Assembly: GCA_013365365.1 (NCBI GenBank)
Contig: JABVXU010000094.1
Location: forward strand, 62,001-126,000
Source: Cruorifilaria tuberocauda
Taxonomy: Eukaryota > Nematoda > Chromadorea > Rhabditida > Onchocercidae
DNA: 64,000 nt
Reading direction: 5' to 3'
A program made the translations under genes and the position numbers. Below, piece after piece: positions 12,470 through 22,490 of the stretch; position 1 is the stretch's first letter; every line of letters starts with the position of its first letter. Under the pieces are notes generated by a model. That model searched no databases. It had not been told where the DNA came from and was given only the letters and a program-made list of their open reading frames with translations.

Positions 12470-12862
12470 TTTAACGGTTCCTTCCCCTTGTAGAGATAGA
12501 TGTCTCCATCTGTCCCCTGATACGTTGTTCCAAAGCAACCGTACAGAGACTGCGGAGTACCATGAGTGATCCATGCATTTGATGTGACCCTGGTTGTTGT
12601 ATTGTCGCTCTTTAGCACAGGAATTCGAAGATACGCCTTGTTGTACTCCGAGTTTTTTCTTGTTGATAAAATGCTTTCACTGAATGGTTCCTGTTTCTTT
12701 CATTTGTGGATTATATTCATAGAAGTTTCAAGTTTCCGATTGCATCTATCATTTGCTTATATCGAAGAAATAAACATATCGTATGTTTATTAACTTACGT
12801 AATTTACGCAATGAACTTACGTAATTAAAGTCTTTTCGCTCTTGAGCTTGACTTATGCAGTT
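12470..12862 (-). mobile_element. Candidate LTR / 3' untranslated part of BEL/Pao element
   Basis: This non-coding stretch directly follows the stop of the pol-like frame on the minus strand, where a 3' LTR would sit. It has repeated TACGTAA words at about 12795-12830 and an AATAAA on the minus strand near 12770. No second LTR copy was found in the window, so the boundaries are a guess. Confidence 0.35.
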
Positions 12863-12863
12863 C

Positions 12864-13880
12864 TTATCGTTTAAAGGCGCTTGTTCTAGCGGCGATAGGT
12901 TCCTCCATATCTTCATTGTCCCTTTCTTGTTTTATTGGAGTTTCATCGGATATTCCCAGTGGATATAACAGGTTTATTGGTCGATTGAGGATCCTTTTAT
13001 TTGGTATTTCGATTATCGTACTTCTAACGTTATTATCTCTTCCCTTTCTAATTTCTTTCATAATTGGCAGTTTCCATAGGCCTCGTGGAATTTCTGGCTC
13101 ATTTAATAAAACTATTTCACCTTCTATAGGGATTCTTTTTTCTGCGTTTCTGGGGGAATTGTGTTCGGTTTGAGTTAGTTTTCTAAGACTAATTAGATAC
13201 TCATTTCTCCAGGTTTCCCAAAATTTGTCTGAACTCTTTGTTGCATTAGAACAATATTCTATAAATCTGCTCTTAGTATTTGGTTGATGGGGAATAAATT
13301 CATCCCTGTTTAAATCATAATTTGGTAACATAAGGAAACTGGTAGGTAAAATAAAATCGATTGGACGAACTACCTGGTACTCATCAGAATTTACATATGT
13401 CAATGGTCTAGTGTTTAATATTGCTTCTACTTCTACTATTAAGGTTAAGAATTCCATTTCTTTTAATAATTATCTACCAATGACCTTTCTCATTGCATTT
13501 TTTGTTGACCTTATCAATCTTTTGTAAATTATCCCATTCCAAGGAGCTTCCATGTAATGCCTTACTCAGATAAATAGTGTTTAAATTCAATGTGTTGTTG
13601 CATTAGGATTTTAAAAACTAATTGAAATTGAGTTGCGTTATCGCTTAAAACTAATTTTGGGCGACCACGACGAGCTGTGAATCTTCTCAGAACGTGCAAA
13701 ATGCTCCCACTGACAAATCCTTTACCAATGTGAGGTGTACAGCTCTTGTAGTAAAGCATGTAAATAGTGCAAACCATCTTTTAATTATTTCATCCTATCC
13801 TCTAACTGTAAGAGGTCCCATATGAGCAATAACTTTTATCTTTATTCCTCTCAATATTCTTTTACGTAATCTTCTTTCCT
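12864..13880 (-). mobile_element. BEL/Pao LTR retrotransposon remnant: integrase end and C-terminal pol domain, disrupted
   Basis: The minus strand encodes the end of a BEL/Pao pol polyprotein. From about 13870 down there is an integrase core with GPLTVRG, then TTRAVHL, then RRGRPKLVLSDNATQF; then APWNG and STKNAMRKVIGR; then an open frame 13457-12864 with VEAILNTRPLTYV and the DUF5641-like region (LWKLP, followed by NLLYPL). It is broken by several frame changes within the integrase and by a TAA just before the frame at 13457. Protease, reverse transcriptase and gag are absent from the window. This is an old, truncated, inactive copy. BEL/Pao elements are common in nematodes. Confidence 0.88.
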
Positions 13881-15021
13881 TATAAAAGGCAATCGTCAAA
13901 AGAACTTTTTTGTCGAAATGAATTATGGAAATCGAGATCTTAACGTCTTATACTTTGCATAATTGCTCTTCTCGAATTTGAAAAGCTCATTTAAGAATTC
14001 TGAAAAAAAATTATAATACTTTTTGTTGAAAGAAATAACGATATCAGATGGAAATTGATGCTATTAAATGAAAAACAAAAAAGAACCGAAATTGACTCGA
14101 GCACTTTTATGAGTAGAGCGGAAAAAACTGCGTTTAATCTTTTCGAAATTGACGTATATTCTATTTCAAAACGAAACACTTTAGAAAAGATTTAGAAATG
14201 AAAATGATGTGCCAATAAAATAATAGAAAAGGATTTTATGGCAATTTCTATCCGAAATCATTTTGAGCTTTTTAAAATGAACTTTTTTTCAATGATAGTG
14301 AAATGAATGCCGAAGAGACTTTTCTGCTCTATTCCTGGATAATCGAATGATCAAATTTATTACTTCACTTGTTACAAGATATCATAAAATCATTTAATAA
14401 CAGATTAATACCTGTAACCTTTACCCAAGTAGATGACTACACAATATCTACATAAAAAGAAGCCAATGATATTCATCCAGAAAAAGGGAAGAACAATAAT
14501 CAGATTAAATTTTTGTTCAAATATAAGAATTTCTGAAACAGGTCACGTTTTTACTAAAGTCTAATATGTATCTAATTTGCTGCCGCAGATGAACAAACTC
14601 TAATGTCAGCAAAGTTATTAAAAACCTGAGAAAAGAGACGTAGTTGCTGTGATTTCTCACACAATTCCGATTACGAATAATGATATTCGACTTTCGCAAT
14701 AATGAAGAATTTAGAACCAAAATAAAATAAATTCAATAAATAGCTCACTCAGACCAAAATGTTCAATACTAATTCTAATTTCACAATTTCCTATATTTTA
14801 TAATCTGTTTTCAAAATTTACTTTTGCGAAATTCATTATTCCACCATTCACTAATTTGAATCATGTGTTAAACCAAAATTTTAAATCTAGAAAGTTTTAA
14901 AATTTAAACTAAAAAAGCATGAAAAATGAAATCCACGTGGTCGACAATTTATATACACTACCTCAACCAAAATCTAAATGATTAGAAATAACAATACGAC
15001 TATGATAGGATAATACTGATA
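13881..15021. other. Intergenic, no gene recognised
   Basis: AT-rich spacer between the retroelement remnant and the 3' end of rab-21. Short open frames at 13991-14179 and 14517-14720 (minus) show no conserved features. The first part may still be degenerate upstream element sequence. Confidence 0.45.
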
Positions 15022-16913
15022 TTAACCAGAACAACACGACTTTTTGACAGGAGGTGGATCATCAATAATCAACAAGTCATTCCTGCGTGATGCGCCATGA
15101 TGCAATGCATCATCTATTCCTCGGAACTGAGAATGTTTTGCTCTTTCGACTAACCCTAAAAAAGCTAAAAATCAATTGAAATGAATGTAAATTCTTTTAA
15201 ATAGAAATTAAAGTCTGTGATAGTAAATCATCCATTAACTTCAATAGTAACCTTATATAGCAAAAATTTCCAATTACACATTTCTCATTTTCAAACATTC
15301 TTAATAGTACTCTTCTGCAGAATTCTCTAACTGTAACTGCAAGAGAAATCTTTGCTTGTGTGCTCGCAAAAAAAATGTAATGTACTAAAACTTGGCATTT
15401 TTCAATCTAAATCCTCGCAAATGCGGCAGTTGATTATTCGGCAAAATTAAAAAACTCAAACTGATCATGCATATACCTTTTACGAGGAAATCAAAAACCT
15501 GTGTTACGCCAACGTTATCTTTAGCTGAAGTCTCGAAATGTTCCGCAGCAATTGACTTCGCATATCTAAAGAGCAAAAAGATTTCAGCAAAAAATTTTCT
15601 ATTTCTTTGATAAAATTGATCATGAAAAACCATTCACTGAAAAAAATTAAGCTTTGCAGAAAAAAACAAACCCAGTGGCTTCATTGATATCTACATTTCG
15701 ATTCCGTTCTAAATCCACTTTGTTTCCAATAATTATCAAATAAACTTCATCACCTAACATACGTTTCAGTTCCTTCACCCACATCTTTACCTAAAAAATT
15801 GAACAGATTTGAACATTTAATCTCTATCAAACTGAGAGCGAAATATCATGAATCTCAACAATAAGAAATAGTAAACGCAAAAGTACATAATAAAAAAGGA
15901 GTATCGATTAACATTTTACTAATCAGCCATTTACCACAATTCATTTCTTAATTGTGATATAGTATTTCGAGCTCTATTTTCCAAAGATAAAAAAGAATAA
16001 ATCTCAATTTTGCTCACTCACGTGCCTTTTCAAAGGAGTGGGCATCGGTAACATCATAAATCAAAAGAGCACCATGACTATCTCTATAATATATGGGACC
16101 AAGTGCATGGAATTTTTCCTGACCGGCTGTATCCCATATATTCAACTCCACTGTCTGACCATCAACATGAAGTTTTTTACTCAAAAATGAAGCCTGAAAT
16201 ATTCAAAACGATAATATAACAAGATTATTTTACAAATCTAACGAACTCAGCCTAATAAAAAATATAAATAAAAGTTTTTAAATTTATGAGCTATTTTTTA
16301 ATGGCTATTTCTGTAGCCAAGAATAAAAACATTTTCCATGAAATTTAAAAGAACAATTTTTCGGAAAGACACCAGAACCGAAAAAGAGAACCATAGAAAG
16401 AATTCTATACAGATGAACGAGATAGAAAATAAAGCGGAAAAGATTAAATTTAACCGATGTAGAATAAATTGATGGCTTTTGGAATAAAAACATAGTTTTT
16501 TACTGTTTTAAAATCTATCTATTTTTCTTCACACTAATCAAATAAAAATATGCCCAGAAATACCTGCAATGTTGACACGTGTTGTGGGTTAAATTTGTTT
16601 TCTACATAACGTAACATCAATGAAGTTTTGCCCACAGCACCTTCACCTAGTAATACAATCTGAAACAACAGCGATTAAGTCTTTCTATAAATGCATTTTG
16701 AAAACCCAGCACCCTTAAGGAAATAATTTTAAAAATATAAGCAAAACATTGGTCTTACAAATCATATTTCCCTCACCGTGACACTCTCCAAGTTAAAAAA
16801 GCACTTTCTGATTTTTAGATAGAGTTAATTGGTAGAGAATCACGAGCAACCGACTAAAATAAAATTCTCAATTAAAAAAAGCATACCGCGCAGAATGTTA
16901 ACATAGCAGACAT
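15022..16913 (-). CDS. rab-21: Rab21 small GTPase
   Basis: Exons in coding order: 16913-16887, 16659-16564, 16193-16026, 15790-15672, 15565-15477 and 15155-15022. They join in phase to 210 residues, close to the usual Rab21 length. G motifs are intact: GEGAVGKTS (P-loop), WDTAGQEKF (switch II), NKVD (base binding) and TSAKDN. LMLRYVENKFN and the KMWVKELKRMLGDE helix are Rab21-like. The end, KKSCCSG, carries a dicysteine prenylation motif like human RAB21. Rab21 cycles on early endosomes and controls integrin traffic and endocytic sorting. The third intron appears to start with GC, the only choice that keeps the conserved frame. The gene is downstream on the same strand as cyclophilin H, and its ATG lies only 58 bases from the stop of an intervening open frame. 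Confidence 0.93.
16020..16027 (-). other. GC splice donor with competing GT donor in rab-21
   Basis: The minus strand reads GAAAAG|GCAC|GTGAGT. Splicing at GC (16025-16024) keeps the Rab21 frame (HSFEK then VKMW). Splicing at the stronger-looking GTGAGT four bases on shifts the frame and meets a stop about 14 codons into the next exon. Confidence 0.7.
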
Positions 16914-16940
16914 ATTAAGAAACCCACGTATTAGAAAACT

Positions 16941-16946
16941 TTTATT
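16941..16946 (-). terminator. AATAAA poly(A) signal upstream of rab-21
   Basis: AATAAA on the minus strand lies 25 bases after the stop at 16971 and 27 bases before the rab-21 ATG. It is flanked by two direct copies of a 12-base word (16914-16925 and 16944-16955). Confidence 0.45.
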
Positions 16947-16970
16947 AAGAAACCCGCGTAAGATAGTAAC

Positions 16971-17700
16971 TTATTCAGTTGGCACAAACCAATTAAAAAT
17001 AATATTAATTGTGCTTCTCTTAAGTCCAATAATATAGAGTTTATTAACTCGAAATGAAATACCTTGAAACTTAGCAAGGAACTGCTCGTCATTGAAGTAC
17101 TGGGTATTGTTTCCATCGGAAATAATAACCCGAGTGTTAAGTATCGAACTGGAATTTGATTTCGTGCAGGAATGTGATTTTAAAACAATATACGTAAAAG
17201 TCCCCAGAAAAGTGCTCTCGTTTGTCAGAGCAAATTTTTCAAGGAAAATTTCTCGCCGTATCAGATAAAAAAAAAGAAATCCGTTTCCTACAAATATCCC
17301 ATTGTGCATTAGGTAAAAAGTGTAACGGTAACAGGAAGTACCACAGATCATCAAAACAAGAAACAACATAAAACAGCATTTTATAATTTCCACCAGTTTT
17401 CAAATTAATGAATACTAATCCCTCGTTGCAACAAAATATCTTTAAAAAAAATGATTCATGCTGTACATTCATATAAGTAAGTACTCAAATAAACATAAAA
17501 CTGAAAATTTCTCTGCCTCCAGTGTTTAATAAGTGCTGATAGAATGCAATACTCCAAATTAAACAGTTTATATGCTCTATTAAAATGATTTTCGAAGTCT
17601 TGTAGCTCTGCTGAAGGTAGTTTTTCAACAGGAGCGACTTTCCGAATTTTTTCTAAATCCAAGAAAAAATACGACTATATTTTCACATGTGGCACAAAAA
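16971..17700 (-). CDS. Possible small gene between cyclophilin H and rab-21, structure unresolved
   Basis: Two open stretches on the minus strand look more protein-like than chance. One, about 17690-17570, includes EKIRKVAPVEKLPSAELQDF. The other, about 17310-16971, includes NNTQYFNDEQFLAKFQG and ends IFNWFVPTE with stop TAA at 16973-16971. I could not find an ATG or one splice model that joins them. A possible first exon starts at 17781 (donor after 17749), joined to an acceptor before TCGTATTTT, but the donor is weak. AAG|GTATTT inside the second stretch could be a further donor. No homolog is recognised. Position and strand suggest a middle gene of a compact cluster; it could also be untranslated or decayed sequence. 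Confidence 0.35.
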
Positions 17701-17729
17701 AAAATTTTTAATTTTCACTCTTCTCACTA

Positions 17730-17735
17730 TTTATT
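17730..17735 (-). terminator. AATAAA poly(A) signal of cyclophilin H
   Basis: AATAAA on the minus strand, 77 bases after the cyclophilin H stop codon at 17813. Confidence 0.5.
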
Positions 17736-17812
17736 TCGAAAATCCAACTTTTAAAAGAACCGAGATCGTAGCAAATAACATATAATTAGAAATATAACAG
17801 TTAAATTGGCGA

Positions 17813-19018
17813 CTACAACTGCCCACATTGTGTAATAACAATAGGAATTTTTGGTTTGTTATTTTGACCAGTTGGAACATTTTCAATTTTTCGCACAGTT
17901 AACAAACCATCCAATACTCTTCCTGTAAAAAAATTCGTTTTAGTAATAATCACAAGCAAAAAACAATATCAGCCGATAAAAAAAGAAATATTCGTTTAAA
18001 AAAAAAATAAGAACCGTGTCATTTCATTAATAGACAGATCAAAAAATTCAGCAAAATAGAGAAGATCAGTGGAGTTTTACCAACTGATAACTGACCGAAA
18101 ACAACGTGCTTTTTATCAAGAAAGTCACATTTCGCACAAGTTATGAAAAATTGACAACCATTTGTATCCGGTCCAGCATTTGCCTGTAAATAGCTATAAA
18201 ACTTCCATTTACAAAAGACTAAAATTATTTGTTAAATCTCTTCAATAAAAATTACCATAGACAAAATTCCTGGTCCTGAATGTTCTAAATCAAAATTTTC
18301 ATCCCTGAATTTCGACCCATATATACTTGTCATGCCGGTACCGTCGCCCTGCAACAGCGCAACAAAACAGTTGAATAAGAATAAATAATACAACATGAAG
18401 GAGGAAAATAAAGCCACGAAAAATATCAATTTTTCGGTCATCGTATTATGAAATTGCTAAAAGCAGCAGTAATATTAGAATGATTAAAGGCAAAAGTTCT
18501 ACCCATATCTTATATTAAAGCATCAAATAAATACAATTAGCACAGATTATTTACTTCCCATGAAATACCGCAGATAATATCGCTTAATAAGAAAAGGAAA
18601 ATAAGCAAACTAACATTGACAAAGTCGCCTCCCTGAATCATAAAATCTTTAATAACTCTATGGAACTGTGCATTTTTGTAGCCAACCGGTACACCATCCC
18701 TGCGATATTCGCCAGTGCAAAACTGCCTATAAGAAACAGTGAGTTCAATTATGAGAAATATGCGAACAATGACGTAAGAACATTACTAATCAAAGAATAT
18801 GTTAAATATCTATAAGATCATAACATTAAACATCCATTTATTGAATAAATTGCAACATTTTCTTAAAACCTGAAATTTTCAGCTGTTTTCGGACAAACAT
18901 CTGCAAATAATTCCATTTTGATTGTTCCAATAGGTGCACCACCGGCTGTCATTTCCATAAATACTATTGGATTATCCGGATGCCTTAATTGCTCTGCCAA
19001 GTGATCATAATCGCTCAT
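17813..19018 (-). CDS. cyn-11: Cyclophilin H-type peptidyl-prolyl isomerase
   Basis: Exons in coding order: 19018-18870, 18726-18615, 18348-18256, 18183-18096 (or to 18081) and 17922-17813. Joined length is 183 residues, or 188 with the longer fourth exon. One cyclophilin domain fills the protein: [30 protein letters not shown] with the catalytic Arg, [21 protein letters not shown] and KKHVVFG with the active-site His. The insert and C-terminal block [10 protein letters not shown] with QCGQL are typical of PPIH/cyn-11, a cyclophilin bound to the U4/U6.U5 tri-snRNP in the nucleus. The Trp that contacts cyclosporin in human CypA is Phe here ([10 protein letters not shown]). The start is the first ATG, nine bases behind a TTATAG acceptor at 19028-19029. 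Confidence 0.93.
18081..18096 (-). other. Tandem in-frame splice donors in cyclophilin H
   Basis: TTCG|GTCAGT at 18095 gives the conserved VFG-RVLDG junction. A second GT (GTTG|GTAAAA at 18080) lies 15 bases downstream and keeps the frame, adding five residues (QLSVG) next to the active site. Confidence 0.6.
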
Positions 19019-20159
19019 ATCTTCAAGCTATAACTATTCTACAATCATTATAGTACTAAATAACGTTTATTATTTGTCATGTTGATATTGCGCAAGTGAT
19101 GGTAATTGAATAATGATTGGATAAGTGATGATAATTGAATGATGATTGAACAGATGGTCATGATATTTTTTGACATAACAAATTAATTAATACAATTATT
19201 GGGCATAATCATTTTTCCAAATATAAGAGAAATTGTGCCTAAATCAAAAAGTACATAAGAACTTAATTCCATTTATCAATCTACCCGCTTAACAATCAAC
19301 TAAAAGAAGCAATTAGTTATTATACTTGCTGATAGAAGCCGAAAAAACTTCAGAATATCACTTTGATTTTCTCGCTATGAAATTTATGATCTCACATGAA
19401 TTTAAATATATTAATGGGATTCATCTTTATTCATTATTATTATTAATATTTTGTTATCATTAATTTTGTTATCGTCATTAATATCATTTTATTATTATTT
19501 GTCATTATTAATATCATTTTTATTCATTATTTATTATTAGTATCATTAATATTAATAAAGAATTTTTTGCGTGAAACTACTTAAAATCTGTTCACCAGTA
19601 TCATGCTTATTGGTAGTGAACAGTTAAGTTTACTTAATTTAGTTACTTTATTCAAAATTTAAAATTGAAAAATTTATGACTGTGCATATCTTTTTATTGT
19701 CTTATGATCTGATAGAGAATAAATTTTGTTAGAATATTATTATGGATTACAATTGTAGTAATCTACAAAAATTTGCTTTCTAAGAATAGATTAATAAAAA
19801 CCAATGATCAAATTGACATTAAAGATCGATAAAATAAATAATTCTAAACTCCAATCTGCTTTAACATTTTCTGACTTATCATTCACTTTTCACGAATCAT
19901 TTTTGTTTATCATTCATTATTCCTCAGAGTGTGGAAATGATGATAACATGAAACCTGTTACTGTCATGATAACGAATAAATGAAGCATTTGATAGCTCAG
20001 AAATTTTTCTTCAGTCATTTTTCAGTATCAGTTATTCATGGACTGCATCACTTTCGAGATTTCCAACATCTAATTACATGAAAATGAAAAGAGGATAGAT
20101 ATTGACAAACTTGAAAGACATGTGTTCTTGCTTGCGGGAAGAAACATGAAAGATGAGCT

Positions 20160-20420
20160 AATAGCAATAACAATAATAATAATAATAATGATAATGGTGG
20201 TGATAATAATTATGACAGTAATAGCGATCGTATTAACAGTGAATAATAATGATAATGATAATGATGGTAATGATATTGGCAACATGATAATGATAATGGT
20301 AATAATGATATTGAAAATAACAATGATAATAATCATTAATAGTGATAGTGACGATAGTAATGGGTGATAATGATAATAGTTAATAATAATGATAATAATG
20401 GTTACAGTAATAATGATGAT
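20160..20420 (+). repeat. AAT/GAT trinucleotide repeat
   Basis: About 260 bases of imperfect AATAATGAT repeat, open in several frames on both strands only because of its periodicity. Confidence 0.85.
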
Positions 20421-21986
20421 GATAATAATAAGAATTGCAGTAGTAAAGATAGGAGGAGCATGCATGATGAGAATAAGAAATGATTCAATATGAGTATTGC
20501 AATAGCTTAAGTGGCACATAGTATAAATGTAAAGTGTCATTTTGAAAATAATTTCAAAGGAAGAAATAATCAGTCGGTGATCATCCTTTCATCATTGCTT
20601 CTTTCATTGTCTCAAATTAATTCGACGCAATTATCATTAAATGTGAATTTCATTTCCGGTAGACGTCATACTCCCTCTATCATTCTTTTGTTATATTTTA
20701 TCGCTTGATTTAACCATAACTATTGCATTAATCATGATCATTTCATTCTGGTTTCAAGGACGAAAAACGATGGCTAACTTTCTCATTTATGTTTGAGAAT
20801 ATTTTAGAAACCTTTTTTTTGACACTTTCAATGTCAAATTGTTAAGTTATCATCAATTAAAATAATCATTATTACCATTAATTATTACTATCGTTATCGT
20901 TGTTACTATTATTTTTACTCATTATTGTGATTACTGGTATTGTTATTATCATAATTATTAATTTATTATTAGTGATTACTGTATTGCTATTATCATTATT
21001 ATTATATCAGATGATTGAATTTAGCCGAAGTTGTAGCAAAAATCGAAAATATTTTAATTTATTTCAATTTACCATTATTGTTCGCTTACTGTAGTACTTC
21101 TTCATTATTATTCAGTTTACAATGAAACATTTTGCGAAAATTTTGCTTTCAAACTGTTAAATATTTTACGAGAAAAATCGGAATTGCATGAATTGAATAC
21201 TGGATTACTGAAATTGAAATTTGAATGATTGTTAATGTAACTAGACTGCTGAATACCAAAATAAATTATTTAAATGTATTTATTTCTTACTTTTATCATC
21301 ATAATTTTTTTTCTTTTGAAAATTTTGTAATACAAAATGAAATGAAGCATAAGAGAGAATGAGAAAACTATTTGCAAAAAAAACAATTATCTAAATTAAT
21401 AATATTAATAAGTAATATATAAAATATCTTCTACTAAATAATATCATTTATTCTTCTACGATAAAATTCTATGCCTGTACGATAATTCCATTTTTATATG
21501 GTAAAATTCTACTCCTGTCTAGTAATTCCATTTCTATATGATATAATCCTATTAATAATCACTTTTTTTTTCAAATGCTTCTTTTTTCTTAAAGCCTCTA
21601 GTTTCTGCTACATTCTTACGATAATACGAGAAATGATAATACTACGATAATATGTAAATGATAATATAACACTTTCCCCTACTCTTCTTCACCACCTTTA
21701 TCTTTTTCTATTTGACGGAATAGTTTCATTGTTGGAAAAAGATGGAAAAACGGGAAGATACTGAGATGATTTCATTTTCAATTATCACATTGTTATCATT
21801 TTCCTCATTTCATCTTTCATTGGTTGTAGTAGCATGAAGGTAGTAATGGTATAATGGTAGTAACATAGATGGATATGAATTTTCATTCGTTTTCTTTTTA
21901 TCATCAATCTTATATATGAATTATTTTTATAAAGGATTGTTTGAATTTTAAGGGAAGAAAAGATTGAATGTATTGGCGGTGATCGC

Positions 21987-22012
21987 GGGGGGAGAGGGGG
22001 GAGGAGGAGGGG
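21987..22012 (+). other. G-rich block, potential quadruplex
   Basis: GGGGGG, GGGGGG and GGGG runs separated by A/GA within 26 bases, in otherwise AT-rich DNA. A C-rich stretch with two C-runs follows at about 22150-22171. Confidence 0.65.
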
Positions 22013-22254
22013 ATCGGGTACCCCGAATGAAAAGGATAGGAAAGGAATAAGAATTGAGGGTGACAATTAAAACAAGTTCTTCGTCCTTCCTTTTACAGCT
22101 CGAAGAAAACCAACCCAATCGACCTAAACAACCAATCTACCACTTCCTTGCTCCCCCGCACTCCCCGCACCTAACTTCCATACCCGCTACCTACCTTTAG
22201 CTACTATTACCACTACTACTTCCAGAAACCATTTAGACTCATATAAAAGATATG

Positions 22255-22294
22255 GACATACATACACACATACATATATAATATATGTATACAT

Positions 22295-22325
<31 letters not shown>

Positions 22326-22490
22326 TACATATATATAGATACATGCAGATATATAATATACAATCGGATACGTCATTTTATGTTCAACGGAAGACGGGAT
22401 TGTCGTACGACCGATTGAATGAGCATTTAACCGATGATCATCTCTCTCTCTCTCTCTCTTCCTCTCTCTCCCTCTCTCTCTTCTTCTCTC
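22255..22490 (+). repeat. AC/AT and CT microsatellites
   Basis: ACAT and AC dinucleotide runs at about 22258-22335, then a CT dinucleotide tract at about 22440-22490, separated by about 100 bases of unique sequence. Confidence 0.9.

Noticed and set aside
12916..13173. Plus-strand open frame over the retroelement
   Set aside because: Mirror frame of the BEL/Pao pol-like sequence on the minus strand.
19588..19623. CTGTTCAC / GTGAACAG inverted repeat
   Set aside because: Only 8 paired bases around a 20-base loop; expected by chance in a window this size.
20070..21094. Ile/Thr and Asp/Asn-rich open frames on both strands
   Set aside because: Products of AAT/GAT trinucleotide repeats, open in several frames.
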